The notes under the pieces are model-generated. The model worked only from the letters and a program-made list of their open reading frames with translations, did not search any database and was not told where the DNA came from. The position numbers were made by a program, and so were the translations under genes. Positions 12,001 to 21,036 of a stretch of 22,443 nucleotides of DNA are shown one piece after another (the first letter of the stretch is position 1; each line of letters opens with the position of its first letter). Source of the DNA: Chlamydomonas sphaeroides (taxonomy: Eukaryota; Chlorophyta; Chlorophyceae; Chlamydomonadales; Chlamydomonadaceae); assembly GCA_001662425.1 (NCBI GenBank), contig BDDC01000266.1, positions 575 to 23,017 of the forward strand, given 5' to 3'.

Positions 12001-12378
12001 GTCCCTGGGTGGCGGCCCGGCGGGTGCTGTGGCCAGCGTGCTCGGGGCCCGGTGCCATGGAAACACGGCCTGCTGGACGCCCGCTTCCGGCCGGCAGCCC
12101 GTTGCGCTGTGTGCTGGCGGCGGCCCGGGGGCCTGCTCTGCCGCCCACCCCTGAACCCCGCCTGCTCACGCCTCCGCGTCCCTCCCTCCCCTCTCCCTGC
12201 TGCCCCCGGCACGCAGGAGGCCCGCCTGGTGTTCCCGCCCGGCACGCCGCACTCGTACGAGGCGCTCATGCAGTCGTGCTGCGCGCTGGACCCTGACTCG
12301 CGGCCCAACTTCAACGTCGTGGTGGCGGCGCTGGAGGCCATGGAGAAGCAGCTGCGCGAGGAGGGGCACGTGGAGTAA
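3010..12378 (+). CDS. Putative lipid-anchored GAF-PAS protein kinase (TKL-like), 25 exons
   Basis: Exons: 3010-3102, 3520-3654, 4138-4230, 5011-5061, 5252-5312, 5633-5736, 5986-6089, 6282-6423, 6608-6728, 6997-7115, 7401-7534, 7688-7798, 8011-8065, 8379-8465, 8720-8869, 9104-9175, 9347-9515, 9765-9885, 10315-10396, 10523-10647, 11029-11119, 11353-11421, 11643-11707, 11838-11928, 12217-12378. Every intron is GT-AG and every phase matches, giving 868 residues. The N-terminus MGNCLS fits myristoylation at Gly2 and palmitoylation at Cys4, so a membrane location is inferred. A GAF domain covers about residues 90-260 (core RFYCGAPL...LGTLCFAD) and a PAS domain about 265-420. The kinase covers about 442-868: P-loop GKGSFG 450-455, VAVK Lys470, likely helix-C Glu498, HGDLSGWN with Asp715 and Asn720, DFG 743-745, MPPE Glu770, Asp782, Arg844. 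All catalytic residues are present, but the HRD Arg is Gly (non-RD type). It presumably senses a small ligand or redox/light cue and phosphorylates proteins; ligand and target are unknown. The start is fixed by the in-frame TAG just upstream. Confidence 0.9.
6150..6240 (+). repeat. 26-bp tandem repeat in the pyrimidine tract of a kinase-gene intron
   Basis: Three CT-rich units, each containing CATTACATGC or close to it, start about 26 bases apart (CATTAC at 6175, 6201 and 6227). They lie just before the acceptor of the exon starting at 6282 and lengthen its pyrimidine tract. Confidence 0.7.
9201..9270 (+). repeat. 24-bp tandem repeat within a kinase-gene intron
   Basis: About three head-to-tail GC-rich units of 24 bases (9201-9224, 9225-9248, then a diverged copy) lie in the intron 9176-9346. 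Non-coding in this gene model. Confidence 0.7.
11531..11572 (+). repeat. 10-bp tandem repeat within a kinase-gene intron
   Basis: About four copies of a CTGGCTCGCC unit lie in the intron 11422-11642. The frame across them is open, but the flanking kinase exons join correctly only if they are removed. Confidence 0.7.
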
Positions 12379-13049
12379 GGCGCAGGGCGAGGGCAAGACG
12401 AGGAGGCGTGCGGCGGCAGCGTGGGTTAAGGCCAGGAGGAGGAGGATGGGGAGGGCGATGTGTGATGTGCGATGCGGCTGTTGGGATGCGGTTGGGCCAG
12501 GGGCCACACGGTTCAGTCGGCGGCGCGCGGGCAGGGGCGGGGCTCGAGGCAGCGGTGTTGTGTGTTACAATTCATTGCTGCCAATTTGCGGATGCAAAGG
12601 ATTCAAAGGGTGGGCTGTTGGGCGGCCGCCGGGGATGGCCTGCGGATAGGGGATGAGGCGGCGCGCGGCGGGTGCCTCCTTGAGGCACTGTTACGCTGGG
12701 TTATGTTGTGGGTTCTGTTGTGGGTTGGGCGTCGGTTGGTTGCGGGGCCCGCTCCAGCCGGGCGTGTGCGGGCGTCATGGGCGTGCACAGTACGCATGGC
12801 GCCTGGCACGTGAGGGCGTGAGGCAGCACGACGTGGGGGAGCAGGCCACGGGCCCATGGCGGGGCTGTGGAGCACGCACGGCCTGCGCTGGGTGGGAAAC
12901 ATGATGGGGCGTTTGGGGGTCGCGGACGGCGCTCTTGGGGCGGCGGGCTGTCGGCTTCGCGCTTGCATGACTGCGTACGGTGTGAGGCTGAGCCGGTGGC
13001 GGGTGCGGCGGCTGGGTCGGGGTAAGCGGCGCAGTGGTGTGGAACCTTG

Positions 13050-13103
13050 GATGGCGCATCACGTGCTGGGGATGGCGCATCACGTGCTGGGGGAGCTATA
13101 AAA
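13050..13103 (+). promoter_or_regulatory. Duplicated G-box element next to a TATA-like box
   Basis: A 21-base unit is perfectly repeated head to tail (13050-13070 and 13071-13091). Each copy contains CACGTG (13060-13065 and 13081-13086), the palindrome bound by many bHLH and bZIP factors. TATAAAA follows at 13097-13103. The arrangement resembles a small promoter pointing right, but no convincing coding sequence follows for 2 kb, so it may drive a non-coding RNA or be coincidental. Confidence 0.3.
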
Positions 13104-14180
13104 CGGCACGGCCCCCGGGGCTGGGCGGCGCTGCAGGCGCGGGCGGCGAAGATTCAGGGCTGGGGCGGTGTGGGCGTGCAAAGGTTTGTGTGTGGGCTGT
13201 TGACTAGCGTGGGACACTAGCGGAGGAGGACGACGGCGCGTTGCGCGCGTGCGGCTCCGGAGGCTTGTGGAGACGGGGCTGCGGCCGCTTGGGGGCGCTG
13301 GGGTCAGCGGCGCGTGTTTGTTTGCTTGTGCAGTAGCTGTGCTTATGTATGCGCGGCCTAGGCAGCCGTTGCATTGATATTCCGGCACTAGGTGGTGGTT
13401 GCAGACCCGGTGCCCTGGCTTTGACCGCGGCGGCCCCAGCGGTGGGTCAATGCGTGGGCAACCGCCCACCCGCATGCCAGGGCGGCGCGCGATCGCGGCG
13501 CTGAGGCTCCTGCGCCCGGCAGCGGCCGGCTGCAGGCGCACGGGCCTTGGTGAGGGCGCGCCGACACGGGCGCCGCTTGGCCCGCGGAGAGCTGCTGGAC
13601 AAGGGGCCGGCGTGATGTCGAGAGCTCTGGCGAGCGCCACGAGCTTTGATGAATGGTGTGAAGGAGCTGCCGGTCCAGGCCGGCAGTGGCAGGGCGGCTG
13701 CGTTTCGGGGAACTGGCGGGCGTTGCGTGCTGGCGGCGTGCTCGGCGGCCCGCGGTTTCGGAAAGCGGTCATGGAGCGATTGGCGCGGCAGGCGGCTGTG
13801 ACGATGGCGATTGATGGATGCGGTGCCCCGTACGGCACGCGTACGACAGGTACGGTTGGAATGTGTGCAGCACGTGACGTGGTGTGGGTCGACGCGCCTG
13901 TGGGTGTTGTGTGCGATTGCGAAGGCTAAGCCGGCCGCGTGGAACATTGCGGCGCGACACGGCGGCGCCGGGACAGCCTCCCTTGCTTGCGGCTGGGCCG
14001 CGGAATATGTGCGAGGCGGGCTGTGGGCCTCGCAACAGATATGCAAGGTCGGGCGTGGTTCTTTGACGAGCCGATGCAGGCAGGGGAATAAGAGCACGGG
14101 TGGGATGTGAAGGGCTGTGTCGTTGTGCTAGCTGTACAATAAGGCCGGTGCATTGGAATGCTGTTGTGCATTGCCCCGCG

Positions 14181-14185
14181 TGTAA
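14181..14185 (+). terminator. Candidate TGTAA poly(A) signal for the kinase gene
   Basis: This is the first TGTAA downstream of the kinase stop codon, 1.8 kb away. At this base composition a TGTAA is expected by chance about once in a few kilobases, so the position alone is weak evidence. Confidence 0.3.
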
Positions 14186-14281
14186 GGCGCGTAAGGCGGT
14201 CACGGCGCCAGCTCCTTTGACCCAACAGCCCGAGGGCAGGCGCTTTCGTCCCTCCTCGCTCTATCCTTCTCTTGGTTCCTT

Positions 14282-14633
14282 CAGGAGGGGAGGGGGAATC
14301 GCCCCCTTTGGCACGGACACATTCTCAGTTTAGCCCTTGGCTAGGCTGTGGCCTCTTTTGGGGACGAGCCATGCACCCATGCGCAGCTGGGGAGGTTTGT
14401 TCAGCTCAATCCGACAATCGGTCTGGCGGGATCTGGCCTAAGCGAGTTAGAGCGTATAAGGTCCTGTGATTAGTGTTTTCGCGATGCTCACATCACAGAG
14501 TTACTTTCAACGCGTAACAGAGTTGCGTGTTTCATTGCCCATTCGTCCTCGTGGGCTTGGGGGAAATGAGGCGTGCCAAGGGCTAAACTGGGAATGTGTC
14601 CGTGCCAAGGGGGCGATTCCCCCTCCCCTCCTG
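14282..14633. mobile_element. MITE (hAT-like or Mutator-like), 352 bp, non-autonomous
   Basis: Terminal inverted repeats of about 60 bases (14282-14341 and 14575-14633) match with one mismatch and one indel. They begin CAGGAGGGG and end CCCCTCCTG. They are flanked by a direct repeat GGTTCCTT(C) at 14274-14281/2 and 14634-14641/2, which reads as a target-site duplication of 8 or 9 bases. Eight bases with a CAGG end suits the hAT superfamily; nine bases would suit Mutator-like elements. The interior encodes no transposase, so it would depend on an enzyme supplied elsewhere. It sits about 480 bases upstream of the RAD6-type gene. Confidence 0.75.
14349..14399 (+). mobile_element. LINE 3' tail fragment, copy 3, inside the MITE
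   Basis: About 50 bases match the last part of the LINE tails at about 635-686 and 2029-2079, ending in the same GGTTT-like terminus. It lies between the inverted repeats of the MITE, so either a short LINE copy inserted into the MITE or the MITE captured it. Confidence 0.6.
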
Positions 14634-14642
14634 GGTTCCTTC

Positions 14643-15111
14643 GCATCTTTGCTACAAACGTTCGCACTCTCTGTCTTCTGGCCGCAGGTGTGCGCGATGT
14701 CAGCTACGGTGTGGCAATCGAGCCGTACATATTGACGCGGGAGAGGGCTCCTGGGGCTCTCTGTGACTGGGACTGATTCCAACGGGATGGCGAGGGTGGG
14801 CGTGCAGGATGGGTGTGTGTGTCTGTGTTTTGCCGCCTCAACCGGCAATTGTGCACCCTGGTCCACAACACCACCAGGGCATACACGGAGACATCCACGC
14901 ATCAGCACCACCATACGGTACGCCTCCTGCACGCCGCGCGCGCAAATACTTGCTAGCAGTGCGGTCCACTGTCGAGCTGCCCGATACTTCAAGCCATACT
15001 ACAAGAAGTTCAATTGTAGCAACACCTGCGCCACCGTTCTGCCAGGCCGTGAGCAGCGGCCTGTGCCATCTGCGACCTTCACGCTTCAGAGTGTTCTCCT
15101 CTTAAGCAGCC
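14643..15111 (+). promoter_or_regulatory. Upstream region of the RAD6-type gene
   Basis: This holds the presumed promoter and 5' UTR of the E2 gene. No TATA box or other strong motif is seen. An in-frame TAA at 15103-15105 closes the coding frame 6 bases before the ATG. Confidence 0.35.
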
Positions 15112-18100
15112 ATGAGTACGCCGTCGCGGAAGCGCCTGATGAGGGACTTCAGGCGACTAACGAGCGACCCGCCGCAAGGCGTGAACGGCAGCCCTAACCC
15201 AGACAACATCATGCTCTGGAACTGCGTCATATTTGGACCAGAGGACACGCCCTGGGACGGTGGTGAGTCGAGCGGCTGTGTACGACCGTCGGATACTTGG
15301 TCCGAGTGGCGGCAAGTTCGAGAATGTGCAGATGCAACGCCCCCGCGCTTGCAAACCAGCCCCCGGCTCTCTGCCCTTCGTGCCGTTCCCTGGCGCAATC
15401 TCGCTCGTGTCTTCGAGGAAACAGGCCTCAGCCACCACACCATTCCCTGCCTCCCACCCCCTCCTCGGTAATCGACCGCTGCACTCCCTGCGAAAAGCCC
15501 GTCACCACCCCTATCTCTTTAGCTCTCTCTGCCCGCCACTCGCGCCGACCCACTAGTTGCCCGCATCTCAGGTAGTTGCACAGCGTACATTCTCAAACTG
15601 CCCCGCTAGCTGCCCTCAGTACTGCCCGGCTGCCTTCGCGCACCTTCCAGGCACCTTCAAGCTGACGATGGAGTTTTCCGAGGAGTACCCCAACAAGGTG
15701 CGTGGCAGCGCAAGCCGGAGCTCAGACCCCATCAGCACGTGGGCTCCTCGCTGCACCTCCCGCGGACATCAGTAGGCGCTGGCGCCCTACTCTGCGCCCG
15801 CCGCTGCTTCCAGACTTTTGAGCTCCTACCTACCTGGTACGGCAGACCGTGCCCCATCTGCACCCCAGTGCCACCAGGGCGGGCGCGGTTCCACCAGCCA
15901 GCTGCGGGCGTTTCCCCAGTAGCACACCGGCAAGGCACGCAGCAGCGCCAGCCGGTCCTTTGATGTCGTGACGTCACGAGCACACGTTCCCCTCCCGCAC
16001 CGTACCGGTCGCCTCCTGCCGGGCGCCGGTCACCGCCAACGCGAAGCCCTGCCGCGCAAGTCTCCGCCGCGCCCGGCGACACCCTGGCCTGTAGGCAGCA
16101 CGTCAGGCAGCAGCGGCCAGCGCGGCCCGGGCCGCTGCTTCGCTGGCAACCCCCCTCCAGGCAGGAAGGCAGGATCACAGCCACCTCCAGTTCCACCGGT
16201 GGCAGCCTGCTGTCATCTGCTCATCTCGCGTCATACAACTAGGCTCGGGCGCCCCAGCGCCGGCCGCTGGCCGCCGGGTTTGGGACATGCGGCAGCCCCG
16301 GCGGTGACGCGGTCCGCCTGCAGCGGCTACGCTGCCGCCGGCATGCCTCGGTCTCGTGACGGCGCCGCTCCGGCAGCGCTGGCGGCAGCGCCGCAGCCTT
16401 GTCGGCGGCACGGACACAGCGCCTGGCGGCAGCGCCCGCCCACACGAACCACTCCCGTGCCGTGCCACCACCCCCGGCCGTCAGGCTCCGCGGTGCCTGC
16501 CTCCCGTGGTGCCGTCCGCCGTCCCTTTGCTCCCATGCCCGTGCCGCCCCGCGCTCGGGCATCCCGCCGGCCCCACGTTCCCATGCCCGCGCCGCCTCCC
16601 CTCCCGCCTGCCTGCGCCCAACGCGACACATCCTCTCGCCAATCGTTTCCCGCCTCCCTGCCCCCAGGCGCCGGTGGTCAAGTTCAAGTCCAAGCTGTTC
16701 CACCCCAACGTCTACGCCGACGGCAGCATTTGCCTCGACATCCTGCAGAACCAGTGGTCCCCCATCTACGACGTGGCAGCCATCCTCACATCCATCCAGG
16801 TGCGGACTCGTGTCGAGCTGCGCGCGCGTGTGCGTAGTGCTCGGGCCTCCTTGGTGTCTGCTGGTTGCGGGGCTGGTTGCGGGCACGCGTGCTCCTGCGC
16901 GTGGTATGGGCGTGCCCTGGCTGCGCTAGGGCCGCCGGTCCACGGTGCGCGGTGCTGGGGCCAAGCACCAGCAGATGGGCCCCGGGCCTACCACCCCGCC
17001 CTGCTCGCCCAGCCATGTGATCTTGTGATGGGCTCACGCCGGTCAGCGCTGGGTGTCAAGTCGACGTGGAAAAGGCCAGCGCGCCGCCTTGGGCCGAGAC
17101 CCTGGACGCCCGGCCGCTCTTGCCCACGGCGGCAGCTGTGCGGCCGCTGTGTGCAGCTGCTGGGCCGCATTCGGCGCCCTGCGCCAGGCGCCAAGCGCTA
17201 GGCTGCAGCCTGCTCCGCAGCGCCGCCTCAGGTCGGGCCTCAGGCGCCGGCTGCACCGGCGCCGCAGCGGTGCGCCGGGCTCGGTGCGGCTGTGCTCGGC
17301 AGCGCCGGCCAGGGCCGCTCCAGACGGCGTCCGCCTCAAGGACGCAGCGGCGGTGCCGCCCGTGCCGCGAGGGCCCTGGCTGGCGCTGGCTGGCCCGACA
17401 CAGCGCCGTGCCGGCACCTAGGAGGAATGACGGGCCGCGCGCGCATCGGCCGCTGGACGGGGACAGCGCCGCCATGCTCATCGGCGGCGCCGCCGCCTCC
17501 GCCGGTGCGCACCGCAGCACGACCCTCGCCGGTGCGCACCGGTCGGGCGTGGACCTGCTGTCCCGTGCCCTCCACCGCGCTGGCCGCGCGATCAGCGGCC
17601 GCGCACGGAGCGGCCGCGCACGGAGCGGCCTGGCACTTGGCTTCGCCTCGCCGACTCTCGCCCGCTGGCGGCCGCCCGCAGGCTGGGGCGGCTGCAGCCC
17701 AGCAAAGGGCGTGGGGCGGGCGGCCGCGCCTGCGCCTGCGCCTCCCTGCGGCATCCTGGGGCGCGGGCGCGCGCCATCGAGCAGACACAATGGCCGCTCG
17801 GGCCTGCGAGGGCCCACCGCCCACCAAGCGCTAGGGCGCTGCGTCGGGGCCCGCCAGGGCGCAAGGCGCCGTTGTGGTGGCGGCGTGGTGCCGCTTGACG
17901 CGCGGCCAGCTGGCGGCGCCCACCCACCCACCCACCCACCCACCAACCGCTTGCAGCTTCCCCAGCAGGTGCCGCCAGCGCGGCACCGCAGCTGGCGCAG
18001 CGCTGCGCGGTGCTCGGGGGCGGGGGGCGCACGGCGCGCCTCGCTGTGATGTGCGACGTGTTGGGGCCATGGCGTGCAGCCGTGCTGGCCCAACCCCAGC

Positions 18101-18823
18101 CATGCCAAGCCAAACCAAGCCAACCCGAGCCAGCGCTGCAGCGCTGATTAAGACCATTCTGGCTTCCGCCGCTCCGCCGCCCGCAGAGCCTCCTATCCGA
18201 CCCCAACCCCAACTCCCCGGCCAACGGAGAGGCGGCGCGGCTGTACAACGAGAACCGGTGGGTGCGGGGTCCGCGCCCATCGCCTCTGACATGTGGTTGT
18301 ATCGAAGCATGTGTGCTCCTGGAGGTACGGGACGGACGCACGGGCGGGCCCATGCCCGCATGCGGGCTGCGTCGCTGCCGCGACACCCTGGGCCTCTGGG
18401 GCTCAGCCTGAGGCTGCGCCCTTGACAAGCATCTTGCGTCAGCCGTGACGGTTGAGTGGCGGCTTGGGGTGCCCCGCGTCTTGGGGTGCCCCTGTGCCTG
18501 TGTGCGGGGCTGTGGCCGGGGGCCCATGGGCCCATGCAGGCGGTGCGCCCACCACCACGTGTAGCACATGCCAAGGCTGCCCTCGCCCGCATGCTATCCG
18601 GCCGCATAGCAAACGACATGCAAGCTGCCGGCGCGCCCCGCACCCAGCCCCCCTTGCAAGCCGCCCCGCGACCCCTGCCGCGCCTGCCGCCCCTGCGCCC
18701 TCTCGCCCCAGGCGAGAGTACAACCGGCGGGTGCGGGAGGTGGTGGAGGGGTCGTGGGTGGAGGACGTGCCGCCCGAGGAGGCGGAGGCGGCCGCGGGCG
18801 GCGAGGAGGCGGCGGCCAGCTGA
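15112..18823 (+). CDS. UBC2: RAD6/UBC2-type ubiquitin-conjugating enzyme E2
   Basis: Exons: 15112-15262, 15651-15697, 16668-16799, 18187-18257, 18712-18823; all introns GT-AG with matching phase, giving 170 residues. The protein starts MSTPSRKRLMRDF, the RAD6 N-terminus that contacts E3 partners. It has the HPN motif (78-80) and catalytic Cys88 in ICLDIL, at the same numbers as in RAD6 proteins. It accepts ubiquitin from E1 as a thioester and passes it to substrates with RING E3s. Known RAD6 roles are PCNA ubiquitination in post-replication repair (with RAD18), histone H2B ubiquitination (with BRE1) and N-end-rule degradation (with UBR1), in nucleus and cytosol. Plant UBC1-3 are about 152 residues; here an acidic Ala/Glu tail adds about 18, recalling yeast Rad6. 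The start is set by an in-frame stop just upstream. Orthology to the RAD6 group is strong. Confidence 0.95.
15966..15979. promoter_or_regulatory. Perfect 14-bp palindrome with TGACGTCA core in E2 intron 2
   Basis: TCGTGACGTCACGA is its own reverse complement and contains the classic bZIP/CRE core. It lies inside the second intron of the E2 gene. A role as an intronic enhancer is only a possibility. Confidence 0.25.
17593..17630 (+). repeat. 15-bp tandem repeat in E2 intron 3
   Basis: About two and a half copies of AGCGGCCGCGCACGG. Non-coding in this model. Confidence 0.65.
17920..17946 (+). repeat. (CCCA)n microsatellite in E2 intron 3
   Basis: Six tetranucleotide CCCA units in a row, imperfect at the right end. 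Confidence 0.8.
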
Positions 18824-19970
18824 GGAGCGGCGGCGGTGAAGTCATCTATGGAGGGGGCGGCGGGCTCCGAGGTGGCGGCGGCGGCGCGCGGGCAGCTTTG
18901 GGAAGGGGCCGCCAGCGCCCCGCAACGAGGGAGACCAAGCGGAGGAGCCGGCGGCGGCACCCGGGCTGGGCGGCGGCCGGCCCCCTGAGGCGGGCCCTGG
19001 GTTGGAGCAAGAATGGCCGCGCTCGGCGAGCTAGCATTGCAGCAGCCCGCATTGGGGGGGGTGAGGGGAGGCGCATGCGCACTCCCCTGGCGGCACCTGG
19101 GTTGCGGCGCGATCCCAGCAGCCCGCCGGCCGAGGCGCCTCGGCTGGGCAGCGCGGCCGCGCGGCGGCGGCTCGTGGTGTCAGGCGCGCGTGGGCCGTGC
19201 GGCGGTTGGGGCGGTTGGGGCGGTTGGGGCGGTCCGGCCCCTGGCTGGCCACGGCGGCCTTACCCTGGGCAGCCGGCTGAGCTGAGGACTGCCGAGGACG
19301 GCCAGGGGGCGCGTGGCAGTGCTGGGGGCTGGGGCCGTGCTGCAGGACTTGGGAGCCGTGTGGCCCCTAGTGGAGGGTCCATGCACTCGGCTACAAGGGA
19401 TGCTGCAACCTAGCGGGGGCCCTAGGGCCAGGCGTCCGCACGGACGGCCCCCGTGAAGGCGGCCCCCGGGTGGGCACCTTGCCGTCGACCTCGCCAGGCG
19501 GCGCAGGCGAGGCCGGGGTGAGCGCCTTGCCGCCCGGATGTGTGTGGGGCGCGCCATGGCGCGGTGGGTGCGGGCCATGGCCTGGTGGCCTGGTGAGGTC
19601 GTCCCCCTGCGTGATGTGTTGGTGTGAGGTGTGTGAGGTGTGTGAGGCTGGGTGGGGCACAGGCGGCTGGTCGGGGGGCTGCGGTGGGGGTTGCTGCGGG
19701 GGCAGGTGGCGACCTCAGGTGGGGGCTCGCGCCTGTCGGGCTGGGCCGGGCGCCAAGGGGGCTGCTGGCGGTGTTCGGGCTGCCGAGTGCAAGGGGTCAA
19801 CACCTCGCGGCCGATGGCTCTGGAGTGATGGGCGATTGGACGAGGCGGGGTGCGCGCGAGGTCGTAGGGTGTGTTACCTCGGCTGGCCGCAGCAGCGAGC
19901 CGTGGGCCGGCCCGTGCGTGGCTGCTGCAACGCGGCTTGCAAGCCGAGATGGTCGCGTAGTGCCGCATGG
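18824..19970 (+). other. 3' flank of the E2 gene, G-rich, no gene seen
   Basis: No coding exon or RNA gene is supported. It contains short tandem repeats: GGTTGGGGC units at about 19203-19232 and GTGTGAGG-like units at about 19620-19647. No TGTAA occurs here; the next one is at 20838, so the E2 transcript may run through this stretch. Confidence 0.4.
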
Positions 19971-20214
19971 AAACCCGTCCCAGCTTCACATGGGTGCATG
20001 GCTCGCCCCAAAAAGAGGCCACCCTGACCAGACGCAAACAGTCGGTCATCATGCGGTTGTAGCCGAGAGCATTTCAGGGGTCTCGGGCACACCGACATCC
20101 GTGCCCTCACCCCACGGGCCGGACCTAGCCGCCCGACCTGCCTCAACGGCAGGAATGCACATCTCAACGCACGCCGTCGCTGCTGCCGCTCTAGCTGTGT
20201 CGCGTTTCGTACTT
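19971..20214 (-). mobile_element. LINE 3' tail, copy 4, inverted
   Basis: Read on the minus strand, this matches the tail at about 457-686. It includes both hairpins: CTGCC/GGCAG at 20138-20152, and CCGTG at 20099-20103 with CACGG at 20113-20117. Homology stops at about 20214, so the copy is 5'-truncated. Its 3' end (at 19971) shows the same GGTTT-like terminus. If the E2 transcript extends to the next TGTAA, the copy is antisense within its 3' UTR. Confidence 0.7.
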
Positions 20215-21036
20215 GTGCTACCTTGGTGCCCGAGTCGAACAGCTTGTGCCCCCAAAGGGGCGAGCCAACACCCGGTCACCGCTATCCGATCGCGCTGAGT
20301 GGTGATCGGGGTCGCTGCCGCCAGCCGGCGTGGAGCGCAGGCGGGCCTTGGGCATGCCCTGTGCAGGAGCGCCACCTGGCGCCGCTGGCTTACCAGACTC
20401 TTTGCGGGGGGCAATCCTGGCTGCGGCGACCCTAAACCTGCGTGGAGTGGCCGCGTTGCAGCAGCGCTCCCCCAGCTGCTGGAGTTCAACGGCTCAGGCA
20501 CTGCTCGACCCTTGCGCCGCGGGGCCAGCTGGGCGTCGTGGAGCCCGTGGGCATGAAGGCCAGCGCGACCGCCAGCTAGTAGGTTTTCTATGAAGCCCGC
20601 GGCGGTGGTTCAGGTGAAGGAACAAATGTGACTGTTGAAGCGACGCGATGTTGACCACGGTACGACGGAAGAGCAGGAAAGCTGCTAAAACGCTATTGGG
20701 GGAGATCACACGGGCGCTCAGCTACCTTTGGTGCTCTTTGAAGGCGGAGAGGAAGCTGAACACGACAAACGGTTCTGGCCTTCGCCTCGACTAACGCGTT
20801 TCATAAGGCCTATCAGCAGCCCCGTTCTTTCCCGCCATGTAAACAGGTAATATTTGCATGACTGCTGTGCTGGGTGCGAGTCGAAACGCAGGAATGGAAG
20901 TCCGCCGTGCCGGAATGTACTACAGTTTAGTAGGCACGCAGGCCGCGGCTGGCCGCGCGCCATACCCCCATACTCCAGCAACGCATGCAACTGCCAAAAT
21001 TATCCCATATTGCCATATTCCATAGCGTTGGCACCA
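20215..21036 (+). promoter_or_regulatory. Spacer and presumed promoter of the Myb-like gene
   Basis: No gene is supported. GC drops toward the right end. The coding frame of the next gene is open upstream to about 20854, but no ATG occurs in it before 21037. No clear TATA box is seen. Confidence 0.35.
20838..20842 (+). terminator. Candidate TGTAA poly(A) signal for the E2 gene
   Basis: This is the first TGTAA after the E2 stop codon, 2.0 kb downstream and about 200 bases before the next gene's ATG. Chance occurrence is quite possible. Confidence 0.25.

Larger units (their letters stand above)
12379..14273 (+). other. Long 3' flank or 3' UTR of the kinase gene
   Basis: No further coding exon is supported in these 1.9 kb. 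The first TGTAA, the poly(A) signal of volvocine algae, after the kinase stop codon is at 14181-14185, so the 3' UTR may be about 1.8 kb long. Long G-rich 3' UTRs are common in these algae. Open frames here are composition artefacts. A tandem repeat with G-boxes and a TATA-like box (13050-13103) lies inside. Confidence 0.4.
16800..18186 (+). other. Large intron 3 of the E2 gene (1,387 bp)
   Basis: This is the longest intron in the window. It is extremely GC-rich with many GCGGCCGC-type palindromes, so both strands show long open frames without protein-like content. It contains a 15-base tandem repeat at about 17593-17630, a CCCA microsatellite at about 17920-17946, and a 13-base GCCGGTGCGCACC motif seen twice at about 17500-17540. 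No transposase or inverted terminal repeat was found. Confidence 0.6.

Noticed and set aside
11526..12341. Minus-strand 271-codon open frame
   Set aside because: Antisense shadow of the last kinase exons, which are confirmed by conserved kinase motifs on the + strand.
13399..13929. 176-codon + strand frame downstream of the G-box repeat
   Set aside because: Composition is Gly/Arg/Ala-rich without domain or splice evidence; more likely part of the long 3' flank.
17056..18123. Long open frames on both strands (355 and 327 codons)
   Set aside because: Both fall within E2 intron 3 and come from extreme GC content; neither has a domain or protein-like composition.
20854..21036. Upstream extension of the Myb-like protein
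   Set aside because: The frame is open but begins only with TTG; the first ATG is at 21037 and the extension has no recognisable content.
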